Origin: Alkalimarinus sediminis
Lineage (GTDB): Bacteria > Pseudomonadota > Gammaproteobacteria > Pseudomonadales > Oleiphilaceae
Reading direction: 5' to 3'
Length of the DNA: 64,000 nt
NCBI RefSeq assembly: GCF_026427595.1
Contig: NZ_CP101527.1
Coordinates: 1,063,001 to 1,127,000 of the forward strand
Notes under the pieces: model-generated
The model's database searches: none
What the model was told of the DNA's origin: nothing
Seen by the model: only the letters and a program-made list of their open reading frames with translations
Translations under genes and position numbers: made by a program
Shown here: piece after piece, positions 1-9,900 of the stretch
How positions within the stretch are numbered: position 1 is the first letter of the stretch
How the letters are laid out: every line of letters starts with the position of its first letter

Positions 1-523
1 TGTATATCTCTAATGCTTGTTCAATCGTTGCGCCTTTCATGATGTGCTCAAACATGATGCGCTCGGCTTCCATCGTATAATTAGATGCAATATCTTTTTG
101 TAGGTTGCTCCAAGCTGCAGGGTTGTATAGCTGCTCTGGCGTGCCAATAACCGTGCTTAGTCCCATTAGGTCACGCTTAACGTGTTCTAGTCTTTGGCTT
201 AGCCGATCATAAAACTGAAAAGCAACGATTGCGTTGGATACCTGTGAGTGAATAGCCTCAGACTCTTCTCTAATCGATTGAATGATCGTTTGTTGGTCTG
301 TTGTGTCGGTTGCCTGGAGTGATTGGCCACTCTTGGCAAGGTTGCTCACTTTAGAGGCGACAAAGGTGAACGCTTCTGTTAGGTCTGAAACCGACTGCTC
401 GCCTTCTTTCATAGAGCTTTCAATTTGGGCAACGGCTAAGGTTAGCATGTTGATAGTTTCTTTCACCTGGCTCCAGTCGAGATCTGGGCTATTCGCATTA
501 GAGCTGTGGTTATGGTCTGTCAA
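1..523 (-). CDS. Conserved helical protein, C-terminus outside window (partial)
   Basis: The gene runs off the left edge, so only the first 174 or so codons are visible. No ATG precedes the conserved part. The best start is TTG at 523, with GGGAGAG about 8 bases upstream and an in-frame stop further up. The product is hydrophilic and helical, with no signal peptide or membrane segment. A central motif, FQFYDRLSQRLEHV, resembles the FQD-type helical segments of CheZ-like and chemotaxis-associated proteins, but I do not recognise the family firmly. Divergent from uup with a 254-base gap. Function unassigned. Confidence 0.7.
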   Translation of the reverse strand, partial: MTDHNHSSNANSPDLDWSQVKETINMLTLAVAQIESSMKEGEQSVSDLTEAFTFVASKVSNLAKSGQSLQATDTTDQQTIIQSIREESEAIHSQVSNAIVAFQFYDRLSQRLEHVKRDLMGLSTVIGTPEQLYNPAAWSNLQKDIASNYTMEAERIMFEHIMKGATIEQALEIY

Positions 524-777
524 AGTGCTCTCCCGCTTTAAAGCTGTTTTAGTAAGATGTTCACGCGATTAACCTTGTTCAAAAGGTAATGCTAGCCATA
601 CCGTGTGGAAAAATATATTCTGCTCACCTATATACTTCTTGCGTATTGCTGCCACTTTTTAAAGCAATACATCAACGATATTCTGAATGGTAAGTCATTT
701 AAAGAATAGACAAAATTAGATATTTGGCGAACAAGAATCGCCATTTGTTTGATAATAATCGAGTTGGAGCTTATTTA

Positions 778-2724
778 ATGTCAAACGTTAGGTTTGATGA
801 CGTCTCTCTTGCATTTGGGCTAAAGCCGTTGCTAGATAGCGTTAATTTTTCTGTTGATGCGGGAGAGAGGGTTTGTCTAGTAGGGCGTAACGGAGAGGGG
901 AAGTCATCGCTTTTGAAGGTTGTGTCTGGAGACGTGATTCCAGACTCTGGAGTTGTTCGCTTTCAGGATGGAGTGACGATAGGCACATTACCTCAAGATA
1001 TACCGGATGCCAGCGATAAAACCGTGTTTGAGGTGGTGGCAGAAGGTTTAGATGAGGTCGGTGGTTGGATAGCAAAATACCACGAGCTCATCGAGCATGC
1101 AGAGTCTGCTTCTGCTTTGGTTGAGTTAGAGCGAGTTCAGGCAAAAATAGAAGCCTGTGATGGTTGGTCTCTCAATAACAAGGTCGACCATCTGATCAAA
1201 CGGTTCAATCTTGAGCCGGATAAAAAAATGAACTCACTTTCTGGTGGGTGGCGGCGGCGTGTCTTGCTTGCGAAAGCCTTGGTCAACGAGCCTGACGTGC
1301 TGATTCTGGATGAGCCAACAAACCATTTAGACATACCAGCGATTGCATGGCTTGAAAAGCAACTTATTGATTTTCGCGGTGCCTTACTTTTTGTTAGTCA
1401 CGACCGCTCTTTTATCAAACGATTGGCGACTAGAATAGTGGAGCTAGACCGTGGTCAGCTCACCTCGTGGCCGGGGGATTATGACAGCTATCTAGAGGGA
1501 AAGGCTAAACTTCTAGAAGATGAGGCGCGTCAAAATGCTTTGTTTGATAAAAAACTTTCTGAAGAGGAGGTATGGATCAGGCAGGGAATTAAAGCTCGGC
1601 GTACTCGTAATGAAGGGCGTGTTAGAAACTTAGAAAGCCTACGAAAAGTAAGAAAAGAGAGGCGTGAAAAGCAGGGGCGGGCGAAAATATCCCTTGAGGA
1701 AGCCTCTCTTTCTGGAAAACTGGTTGCCGAAGCAGAGAATGTCAGTTTTGCCTACGAAGGCGGTAATACGCTGATTAAAAACCTTTCACTGACCGTAATG
1801 CGAGGTGATAGAATTGGTTTGATAGGCGAAAATGGCACAGGAAAGACAACCCTCCTTAAACTGCTTTTGGGTAGTTTGAAGCCTACTAGTGGCGTGGTTA
1901 GAACGGGAACCAAACTTGATATTGCCTATTTTGATCAGCTTCGCAGCGCGCTAGACCCAGAAAAAACGGTTATTGATAATGTCTCTGAAGGTCGTGAGTT
2001 CTTGACGATTGGTGGGAAAGACCGCCATATTATTAGCTATCTTAACGATTTCTTATTTACCGCAGCGAGAGCGCGATCGCCGGTAAAAGCGCTTTCAGGC
2101 GGCGAGACCAACCGGCTATTGTTGGCTAAGCTATTCAGTAAGCCTGCTAATATTTTAGTTATGGATGAGCCGACAAATGACCTTGATGTTGATACTCTTG
2201 AGTTGTTGGAAGAGCTTTTAACTGCCTTTAAAGGTACGCTCTTGATTACCAGTCATGACCGCTATTTTCTTGATAATGTTGTCACTAGTACGCTTGTATT
2301 TGAGAGTGAGGGGCGTGTTCAGGAGTATATTGGTGGCTATACTGATTGGGTTGCGTATACAGGTGGGTTTGATGAGTTGGGTAAAGATAATACCGCTGAA
2401 AAAACGTCATCGAAAAGTGCTAGCAGTGATGAGTTAAAAGAGGTTGTTAATGGTAGTAGTAAGACAGAGGTTAAAAAAGTCAGCGATTCGCCAAAAAGTA
2501 AAAAGTTAAGCTACAAGCACAAGTTAGAGTTAGAGAAGTTGCCTGGTGAAATTGAAACCCTTGAGGCTGCAATGGAAACACTTCAAGAAGAGACTGCAAG
2601 CCCTGACTTTTATACTCAGGATCACGCTATAGTGAGCGAGAAGTTAGCTGAGCTTGAGGAGGTGGAGCGTAAGTTGAATCAGGCTATGGACCGTTGGGTT
2701 GAGCTCGAATCTATGATGGAGTAG
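778..2724 (+). CDS. uup: ABC-F ATPase Uup
   Basis: Soluble ABC-F protein with two ATP-binding cassettes and no membrane domain. Uup proteins act on ribosomes and branched DNA intermediates and limit precise transposon excision. Cassette 1 has Walker A GRNGEGKSS, signature LSGGWRRR and Walker B LILDEPTNHLD; cassette 2 has GENGTGKTT, LSGGETNR and LVMDEPTNDLD. The basic arm linker between them is rich in Arg and Lys. A Lys/Ser-rich stretch leads to the C-terminal coiled coil (about residues 575-648) that separates Uup from EttA and YheS. The frame is open from TTG 724, but ATG 778 has a GGAG box and gives the family N-terminus and a usual length (648 aa). Monocistronic. Confidence 0.93.
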   Translation: MSNVRFDDVSLAFGLKPLLDSVNFSVDAGERVCLVGRNGEGKSSLLKVVSGDVIPDSGVVRFQDGVTIGTLPQDIPDASDKTVFEVVAEGLDEVGGWIAKYHELIEHAESASALVELERVQAKIEACDGWSLNNKVDHLIKRFNLEPDKKMNSLSGGWRRRVLLAKALVNEPDVLILDEPTNHLDIPAIAWLEKQLIDFRGALLFVSHDRSFIKRLATRIVELDRGQLTSWPGDYDSYLEGKAKLLEDEARQNALFDKKLSEEEVWIRQGIKARRTRNEGRVRNLESLRKVRKERREKQGRAKISLEEASLSGKLVAEAENVSFAYEGGNTLIKNLSLTVMRGDRIGLIGENGTGKTTLLKLLLGSLKPTSGVVRTGTKLDIAYFDQLRSALDPEKTVIDNVSEGREFLTIGGKDRHIISYLNDFLFTAARARSPVKALSGGETNRLLLAKLFSKPANILVMDEPTNDLDVDTLELLEELLTAFKGTLLITSHDRYFLDNVVTSTLVFESEGRVQEYIGGYTDWVAYTGGFDELGKDNTAEKTSSKSASSDELKEVVNGSSKTEVKKVSDSPKSKKLSYKHKLELEKLPGEIETLEAAMETLQEETASPDFYTQDHAIVSEKLAELEEVERKLNQAMDRWVELESMME

Positions 2725-2911
2725 CGCGACTTGTAGGTTGTAACAAAAAAGAACGTTGGTAAATAAAATAATTATAAAATAAATCAATTAGATGAGTGTG
2801 TTTCTGTAAAACATGAGCTATAAATAAATAGCATAAAAGAAATGCACGACCTAATCTATAAATTGTCTATATTTGATTTTAAAGAATCGTTACAAATGGT
2901 GTTGTTAGCGA

Positions 2912-3592
2912 ATGAAAATTGACTACGTTTTTGAGTTTAGTGACAGTAAGCAGCTAGCCTATCAGGTGGATGTAGAACGTCCCCAAGTTGCTGAGGATTG
3001 GGCTGAAGAAAATGCTGAAGACTGGGCCAGGCTAGAATATTGTCAGTGTACTAACTGTCCTTTAGGTAAAACTGAAAAATACTGTCCGGCTGCGCTCGAT
3101 ATCCAGCGTCTTGTTGCTGACTTCAAAACTCAAGCAGCTTTTCAAAAAGTTGATGTGAGAGTCAGTACTCCCGATAGAAATTATTCTAAGCATACAGGTC
3201 TGGAAGAGGGTTTAAGGTCTTTGATGGGGTTGGTGTTAGCCACAAGCAAGTGCCCCATTTTGTCTGAGTTAAAACCCATGGCGCAGCATCACCTGCCGTT
3301 TGCTTCCAGTGACGAATTTATTTTGAAGAATGTCTCTATTTATCTGATTCAGCAGCATTTTGAAATGCGTGGGGGCGGCACACCAGACTGGGAAATGAAA
3401 GGCTTGGTTGAAAGAAATAAACGTCTGCAATTAGTGAATCAGGCTCTGTGGCAGAGGATTCATATGGTTTGCGAGGGTGACTCTAACCTAAAAGCGCTTC
3501 TAAGTTTCTTTTCGATGGCTTCAAGTGTTAGCTTTTCATTGGAGAGTCAAATGCAGAAGCTTAAAGCCGTACTGGATGGTGAGTTGAGTTAG
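2912..3592 (+). CDS. Cys-rich hypothetical protein (DUF6901-like)
   Basis: 226-aa soluble protein without signal peptide. An N-terminal beta-like segment (IDYVFEFSDSKQLAYQVDV) is followed by a cysteine cluster, CQCTNCPLGKTEKYCPAAL (about residues 44-62), that looks able to bind metal or form disulfides. The rest is mostly helical. It resembles small conserved proteins of marine gammaproteobacteria that I associate with DUF6901, but that match is from memory and uncertain. The ATG at 2912 has no strong Shine-Dalgarno. The gene stands alone after a 187-base AT-rich gap and ends at a clear terminator. Function unknown. Confidence 0.75.
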   Translation: MKIDYVFEFSDSKQLAYQVDVERPQVAEDWAEENAEDWARLEYCQCTNCPLGKTEKYCPAALDIQRLVADFKTQAAFQKVDVRVSTPDRNYSKHTGLEEGLRSLMGLVLATSKCPILSELKPMAQHHLPFASSDEFILKNVSIYLIQQHFEMRGGGTPDWEMKGLVERNKRLQLVNQALWQRIHMVCEGDSNLKALLSFFSMASSVSFSLESQMQKLKAVLDGELS

Positions 3593-3598
3593 TGATAT

Positions 3599-3643
3599 GC
3601 GATTAGAGTAAGGTTTGCTTAATCTAATCGCCATCTATTTTTT
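3599..3643 (+). terminator. Rho-independent terminator after the Cys-rich gene
   Basis: Arms GCGATTAGA (3599-3607) and TCTAATCGC (3623-3631) pair perfectly, with an inner TAAG/CTTA pair, and a run of six T follows at about 3637. Oriented for the plus-strand gene, which it separates from the convergent usp gene. Confidence 0.8.
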
Positions 3644-3645
3644 GT

Positions 3646-4077
3646 CTAGTGTATTCTAACAGCGAGTACATCGCATTTTGCACCATGCAAAATGCCATTC
3701 GCGGTAGACCCTAGTAATAGTTGAATACCATGTCTGCCATGGCTCCCCACAACTACCAAATCAAAATTACTATCCTCTGAGAGGCGGTGAATCTCTGTTT
3801 CAGGTCTGCCGATAATTACGTGCTGTTGGTCTACAGCAACTTGATAGGTTTTACCAGCTTCTACAAGATAATGCTTGGCATGATCTTCTAGCTGTTGCTG
3901 CACTTCGGTAAGATCCATTGGAATATCACCCCCATAAGCATAGCCAAGAGGCTCGATTACATGGACGATATCCAGGCTGCAGTTATATAGGTTGGCTAGA
4001 CTTCTTGCGCGTTCAATTACCTGATCTGACTCTTCTGTAAGGTCTATTGCCGCAAGTATTTTTTTGTATTCCGTCAT
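3646..4077 (-). CDS. Universal stress protein, UspA family
   Basis: 143-aa single Usp domain. The beta1 strand KILAAIDLTEES (near the N-terminus) and the C-terminal nucleotide-binding loop VVVGSHGRHGIQLLLGSTA are typical. The loop has GSHG followed by eight residues and GST, one fewer than the G-2X-G-9X-G(S/T) ATP-binding consensus. This variant is common in UspA-like proteins with an RHG signature, so nucleotide binding is uncertain. Usp proteins act in the cytoplasm under starvation and oxidative stress. ATG at 4077 is preceded by AGGGAC. Monocistronic, convergent with the upstream-coordinate gene. Confidence 0.9.
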   Translation of the reverse strand: MTEYKKILAAIDLTEESDQVIERARSLANLYNCSLDIVHVIEPLGYAYGGDIPMDLTEVQQQLEDHAKHYLVEAGKTYQVAVDQQHVIIGRPETEIHRLSEDSNFDLVVVGSHGRHGIQLLLGSTANGILHGAKCDVLAVRIH

Positions 4078-4203
4078 ACTCTGTCCCTCTATTTCGATTT
4101 ATCCAGACTATTGTTTATAACTTTAATGGGGAGAGGGGAGAATGCAAACTTCTTTTAGATTATTATTGTTCGTCATCAACTATTTATGAAATAAGGTAAT
4201 GCT

Positions 4204-4680
4204 GTGGGCGTTTGGATTGTTGTGTTGGTCGTGTTGTCGTTAATGGGGTCTGTGTTTTGGGTAATGCCCAGTGCTAGAGATAGGTTGCGGATGCGACTGC
4301 GTCAACGAGCTATGAGTTTAGGTTTAAAGGTGAGAATGCCTGATCAAGCACTTAAAGAGCGATTGATACGTTATGAGGATTTTATACTTGGGTCCATGCT
4401 TTATGAATGTCTTAACTTTTCTCATCAGACAGTGCAGTTCTCGGGCGGTTTGTATGTTGTAAAAGGGCAAGACAGTACCTGGGCATTTGTAGAGCAGTCG
4501 TTACCATCAGGAATTGATAAGGGGAAAGTAATAAGTGCTGCTAATGAGTTACCAGAAGCATGTAGATTACTCATGCTTACTACAAATGGCGCACTAGTGT
4601 TTTGGGATGAGAAGGGTGAAGAGAGGGATGTGGAGAGGATTAAATCTGCGCTAGAAAGCGTTAATGCCTCGATCTCTTGA
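4204..4680 (+). CDS. Small membrane-anchored conserved protein
   Basis: 158 aa with one N-terminal membrane segment (VWIVVLVVLSLMGSVFWVM), then a basic stretch (RDRLRMRLRQRA) expected to stay in the cytoplasm, and a mixed alpha/beta soluble part. It resembles short pseudomonad proteins sometimes labelled YajC-like; the similarity is in layout, and a true SecDF-YajC role is not supported by context. The start is GTG 4204 with an AAGG box 7 bases upstream. An ATG at 4199 is in another frame. Function unknown. Confidence 0.7.
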   Translation: MGVWIVVLVVLSLMGSVFWVMPSARDRLRMRLRQRAMSLGLKVRMPDQALKERLIRYEDFILGSMLYECLNFSHQTVQFSGGLYVVKGQDSTWAFVEQSLPSGIDKGKVISAANELPEACRLLMLTTNGALVFWDEKGEERDVERIKSALESVNASIS

Positions 4681-4693
4681 TGGGCTTTTTGTC

Positions 4694-4757
4694 GGCAGCG
4701 TATTTTGTTGGTAGCGTGCTTCGTTGGTAGCGTACTTCGTTGGTAGAGTATTTTGAT
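4694..4757. repeat. Four tandem copies of a 16-bp unit
   Basis: Consecutive units at 4694, 4710, 4726 and 4742 follow the pattern GGTAGCGTACTTCGTT. Copies 2 and 3 differ by one base; copies 1 and 4 are more diverged. Lies just after a stop codon and before a large hairpin. Non-coding; the unit length is not a multiple of three. Confidence 0.9.
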
Positions 4758-4810
4758 GGTGCTGCAATCAGTGTTGCATGCTAGTTGGTTAAGTGGATAG
4801 CTGTTAATAA

Positions 4811-4844
4811 AGCATATAGAAGGCTAGAGAGCCTTCTATATGCT
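4811..4844. terminator. Long perfect hairpin between convergent genes
   Basis: Fifteen-base arms AGCATATAGAAGGCT and AGCCTTCTATATGCT pair perfectly around an AGAG loop. No clear T-run follows on either strand, so it may act as a bidirectional terminator or a 3' stabiliser for the genes ending at 4680 (+) and 4853 (-). Confidence 0.7.
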
Positions 4845-4852
4845 CAGCTATA

Positions 4853-5680
4853 TCAGAGGCCTGATGTTGACTCTAGGGCGTCGATAATACGCTTTGAGTA
4901 TAAGTTAACAACGTAGTTAACATTTTTCTCGTTATAGTTAATGTAAGAACCCTTGATGAAATCCCATTTGGTTATTACTGAGCTTACAACCTCTTTTTGC
5001 TCACCAGAGCTATTTGACAGAAGTTCTTGCAGGTGCTGATCGAGTTCAAGTGCGAGCACGTCAATGGTTTTCTCGGTGGTGCTGCCTTGGAATATCTGGC
5101 TGACATTAGATGTAGTTCTCGCTGAGTACTTTGTCATCATCGTTGCCATCAATAGAGCAGAGGTTCTGCTTTGGGATGTTAAGCTATCTGGTTTGTATCC
5201 GGACTCTCGCTCGACCTTTTCATACGCTGCGCCAAGTTGCGATGCAAACTCTTGGTTTTGTAGGGCCAGATCTGACATAAGGCGCAAGTCTGCATAGCCT
5301 TGGTCGAGAATGTCATTGATGATAGTGTTAAGTGTGCTTTTGTATAGCTGCCACTTTTCTGTGGCGGCATTGATATCTTCTTTAACGTAATCAACCGACT
5401 CGTATGATTCTAACCCGTTTAAGATGCTGTTAACTTCATTAATAGCATCATTAACGTCGCTTAGAAGTGCTTTATCGCCATCGTTGGCACTAAAGTTATA
5501 GAACGCGTTGATTGTAAAGTAAGATTGGATTTGTGCTTGGTGAAAGCCATTCAGTAAGTTGGCGGCTTCTTCGTTTTCTTGAGCGTTAGCAGAGGTGATA
5601 AAAGTTAGCAGAACAACTGAGAATAAGGTGTTGGCTAAGTGCCGATAAGTCGTCGTAAAGTATTCGGCGAATAGCTTCAT
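4853..5680 (-). CDS. Exported helical protein of unknown function
   Basis: 275 aa beginning with a signal peptide (hydrophobic core around HLANTLFSVVLLTFITSANA, cleavage likely before QENEE). The mature part is nearly all helix and recalls the periplasmic four-helix sensor domains of PilJ-type chemoreceptors, but no membrane helix or signalling domain follows, so it would be a free periplasmic protein. The frame is open to 5722, but ATG 5680 has a GGAG box and starts directly at the signal peptide. Monocistronic. Function not assigned. Confidence 0.7.
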   Translation of the reverse strand: MKLFAEYFTTTYRHLANTLFSVVLLTFITSANAQENEEAANLLNGFHQAQIQSYFTINAFYNFSANDGDKALLSDVNDAINEVNSILNGLESYESVDYVKEDINAATEKWQLYKSTLNTIINDILDQGYADLRLMSDLALQNQEFASQLGAAYEKVERESGYKPDSLTSQSRTSALLMATMMTKYSARTTSNVSQIFQGSTTEKTIDVLALELDQHLQELLSNSSGEQKEVVSSVITKWDFIKGSYINYNEKNVNYVVNLYSKRIIDALESTSGL

Positions 5681-6344
5681 TGACAATCTCCGTCTTATTA
5701 TTTTAGTAGTTGGGTAGTGCAACCTGAGGGGTTAACGCCTAAGAGATAGGCTTGAGGTAAACGCTACTCATCTGGTTTATTGAAAATTCTGACTCTTGGC
5801 CAGTAATATTTTTATTCTGGTATTTTATATAGTGCATACAAATACTTAATCAACGAGGCTAAAGCAAGCGCCATTGCCTTGCAAGAATTTTTTGTTAATT
5901 AATGTTCCCGCTAAAATTTTAATATAGGGTAGGTTACCGCCAACTTTTAAAACTAAATATAAGATAACTTTTGTAACATATTGAAAATATTAGCTAATAA
6001 AATATCTGATTAAACATTATCATTCAATGCGATTAGCAACTAGAATGTATAAATCTATAGAAACGATTGACAAACGGTCGATTTTTTTTCATGGTGTGCG
6101 CTCTAGATTCAAACGAGCGTATGAATTTTGAATAGAGTGCCAGATTTTAGTGGTAAACACTGATGGTTTATTGCTCACCTCTAGTGTGAATGCATTAGTA
6201 TTTTGATGACAATAATGGTTGATGTGTTTTGCTGCTAAAGTGGCCCGTTTAATCCAATGCTGGTTAAATCATATTCCCAACATCCCAAAAGGGTGGTCGT
6301 GAATGTGAAATACCAGTGCTTACTAATAGCTTGGAGAACAGTTG
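5681..6344. other. AT-rich intergenic region upstream of fadBA
   Basis: About 660 bases with no convincing gene. It separates the divergent exported-protein gene and fadB and should hold both promoters. A TTGACA at 6067-6072 could be a fadB -35 box, with a weak CATGGT 17 bases on. The dyad at 6107-6126 would then lie close to the transcription start. Otherwise only AT-rich sequence is seen. Confidence 0.55.
6107..6126 (+). promoter_or_regulatory. Candidate PsrA-type fatty-acid operator
   Basis: ATTCAAACGAGCGTATGAAT is an imperfect palindrome with 8 of 10 base pairs symmetric. Its core, CAAAC-N4-GTATG, differs by one base from the Pseudomonas PsrA box G/CAAAC-N2-4-GTTTG/C, and PsrA represses fadBA in Pseudomonas. 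Sited 219 bases before fadB. The regulator gene itself is not in the window. Confidence 0.55.
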
Positions 6345-8492
6345 ATGATTTACGAAGGTAAAGCCATCACGGTTAAAGAGATCGAAGGCAGCATAGCTCA
6401 GCTAAACTTTGATTTAGACGGTGAGTCGGTTAACAAATTTAATAGACTTACAATCGAAGAACTGCGTGCGGCAACTGATAAGCTTAAAAGTGCTAAAGAT
6501 ATTAAAGGTCTTGTAGTAACAAGTTCTAAAGACTGTTTTATCGTTGGTGCGGATATAACCGAATTTACAGAACTATTTGCTGGTCCTGAAGAAGAGCTGA
6601 TTGCTAGCAACTTGGCTGCAAATAGCATATTTAGTGATATTGAAGACCTTCCTTTTCCTACTGTCACTGCAATTAATGGTATTGCGTTAGGTGGTGGTTT
6701 CGAAATGTGTCTTTCAACTGACTACCGTGTAATGTCAACCAAAGCAAAGGTTGGATTGCCAGAAGTTAAGTTGGGTATCTTCCCTGGGTTCGGTGGTACT
6801 GTTCGTTTGTCGCGCTTGATTGGTGCTGATAACGCGATCGAGTGGATCTGTGGTACGAAAGAATATAAAGCTGAAGCTGCACTAAAATTCTGTGCGGTTG
6901 ACGCAGTTGTTGGTCCTGACGCCCTTTTTGATGCAGCGGTTGATTTAATCAAGCAAGCAAATAATGGCAAGGTCGACTACAAAGCTCGTCGCGAAGAGAA
7001 AACTAGCAAGCTTAAATTGAATCCATTAGAAAGCATGATGGTATTTGAGACTGCTAAAGGTTTCGTAGCGGGTCAGGCAGGTCCTCATTACCCAGCGCCA
7101 GTTGAAGCGATCAAGGTAATGCAGAAGCATGCAGGTATGTCTCGTGATAAAGCGATTGAAGTAGAAGCTAAAGGCTTTGCTAAAATGGCTAAGACATCAG
7201 TCTCTGCTTCATTGATCGGTTTGTTCTTGAACGATCAAGAGTTGAAGAAGAAGGCGAAAGATCTAGAGCCGTTGGCTGGTGAAGTTAAGCAGGCAGCCGT
7301 ATTGGGTGCAGGTATCATGGGTGGTGGTGTTGCTTATCAGTCAGCACTTAAAGGTACACCTATCATCATGAAAGATATCGCTCAGGCGGGTATCGATCTA
7401 GGTCTTAGCGAAGCTAAGAAACTGCTTGTTAAGCGTGTCGACAAGAAGCGCATGACTGCAGATAAGATGGCAGATGTTCTTAACAAGATTACTCCAGCAC
7501 TTAGCTATGGCGACTTCAATAGTGTTGATCTTGTTGTTGAGGCTGTTGTTGAAAACCCTAAAGTTAAGGGTATCGTACTAGCTGAAGTTGAAGATCAGGT
7601 TCGTGAAGATACAATTCTGACAACTAACACTTCAACAATCTCTGTTAACTTGTTGGCTAAGAGCCTCAAGCGTCCAGAAAACTTCTGTGGTATGCACTTC
7701 TTCAACCCTGTACACATGATGCCTCTAGTAGAGGTTATTCGTGGTGAGAAGACTAGCGAAGAGACTATTGCTACTACTGTTGCATACGCAAAAGCAATGG
7801 GTAAAACACCTGTTGTTGTTAACGATTGCCCAGGCTTCTTGGTAAACCGTGTATTGTTCCCATATTTTGGTGGGTTTATTGGTCTTGTTCGCGATGGTGC
7901 AGACTTCCAGCGTGTTGATAAGATTATGGAGAAGTTCGGTTGGCCTATGGGTCCTGCTTACTTGCTAGACGTAGTAGGTATGGATACTGGTAAGCATGCT
8001 GGCGAAGTAATGGCAGATGGCTTCCCTGATCGTATGAAGTATGACAGTGCAACGGCTATCGACGTAATGTTTGATGCCGGTCGTTACGGTCAGAAAACTG
8101 ATAAAGGTTTCTATCAGTATGAGCTAGATCGTAAAGGCAAACAGAAGAAAGTTGCTGATGAGTCTGTATACGACATGCTTAAGCCTATCGTTGAGAAGCA
8201 AGAAGAGTTCTCTGATGAGCAGATCATTGAGCGTATGATGATTCCATTGTGCATCGAAACTGTTCGCTGTCTAGAAGATGGTATCGTTGAGACTCCAGCA
8301 GAAGCTGATATGGGTCTGATCTTCGGTATCGGTTTCCCTCCATTCCGTGGTGGGGCACTTCGCTATATCGATTCAATGGGTGTGGATAAGTTCTGTGAAA
8401 TGGCAGACAAGTATGCAGACCTTGGTGCTCTATATCAGCCTACGGCGGGTATGAGAGATATGGCTAAAGCTGGCAAGAAGTATTTCGGTTAA
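6345..8492 (+). CDS. fadB: Fatty acid oxidation complex subunit alpha
   Basis: Multifunctional enoyl-CoA hydratase/isomerase and L-3-hydroxyacyl-CoA dehydrogenase of aerobic beta-oxidation, forming an alpha2beta2 complex with FadA. The N-terminal crotonase domain carries the two catalytic glutamates in [13 protein letters not shown] and [14 protein letters not shown]. The NAD-binding domain starts at [10 protein letters not shown], with the catalytic His in [13 protein letters not shown]. At 715 aa it matches Pseudomonas FadB. ATG 6345 is used because GGAG lies 8 bases upstream and the product then begins MIYEGK as in the family; a TTG at 6342 precedes it. First gene of fadBA, 34 bases before fadA. 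Confidence 0.97.
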   Translation: MIYEGKAITVKEIEGSIAQLNFDLDGESVNKFNRLTIEELRAATDKLKSAKDIKGLVVTSSKDCFIVGADITEFTELFAGPEEELIASNLAANSIFSDIEDLPFPTVTAINGIALGGGFEMCLSTDYRVMSTKAKVGLPEVKLGIFPGFGGTVRLSRLIGADNAIEWICGTKEYKAEAALKFCAVDAVVGPDALFDAAVDLIKQANNGKVDYKARREEKTSKLKLNPLESMMVFETAKGFVAGQAGPHYPAPVEAIKVMQKHAGMSRDKAIEVEAKGFAKMAKTSVSASLIGLFLNDQELKKKAKDLEPLAGEVKQAAVLGAGIMGGGVAYQSALKGTPIIMKDIAQAGIDLGLSEAKKLLVKRVDKKRMTADKMADVLNKITPALSYGDFNSVDLVVEAVVENPKVKGIVLAEVEDQVREDTILTTNTSTISVNLLAKSLKRPENFCGMHFFNPVHMMPLVEVIRGEKTSEETIATTVAYAKAMGKTPVVVNDCPGFLVNRVLFPYFGGFIGLVRDGADFQRVDKIMEKFGWPMGPAYLLDVVGMDTGKHAGEVMADGFPDRMKYDSATAIDVMFDAGRYGQKTDKGFYQYELDRKGKQKKVADESVYDMLKPIVEKQEEFSDEQIIERMMIPLCIETVRCLEDGIVETPAEADMGLIFGIGFPPFRGGALRYIDSMGVDKFCEMADKYADLGALYQPTAGMRDMAKAGKKYFG

Positions 8493-8499
8493 TAGCTGA

Positions 8500-9702
<1,203 letters not shown>

Positions 9703-9744
9703 GTGTTGCTTAGATAGGGTGGTGTATGCTGCCCTAGCGATAAA

Positions 9745-9772
9745 AAGACCGAGCTTGCTCGGTCTTTTTTTT
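9745..9772 (+). terminator. Rho-independent terminator of fadBA
   Basis: AAAGACCGAG pairs with CTCGGTCTTT around a small loop and is followed by a run of T. A textbook intrinsic terminator for the fadBA transcript. Confidence 0.9.
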
Positions 9773-9802
9773 GCTTTGGTGTTCTAAGGAATAAGGTTCA
9801 GT

Positions 9803-9892
9803 GTTTTAAGGGTGATTGTTTTAAGGGTGATTGTTTTAAGGGTGATTGTTTTAAGGACTATTGTTTTAAGGACTATTGTTTTAAGGATTATT
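9803..9892. repeat. Six tandem copies of a 15-bp unit
   Basis: Six head-to-tail units of GTTTTAAGGGTGATT start at 9803, 9818, 9833, 9848, 9863 and 9878. Copies 1-3 are identical, copies 4-5 read GTTTTAAGGACTATT, and copy 6 GTTTTAAGGATTATT. They fill the gap between the fadA terminator and the stop codon of the next minus-strand gene and contain stops on that strand, so they are non-coding. Confidence 0.95.
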
Positions 9893-9900
9893 GTTGGGTG

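Noticed and set aside
4204-4680. Annotating this gene as yajC
   Set aside because: Only the single N-terminal membrane helix and size are similar; secD and secF are not adjacent.
9803-9892. CRISPR array
   Set aside because: Units are directly abutting 15-mers with no spacers, and there are no cas genes in the window.
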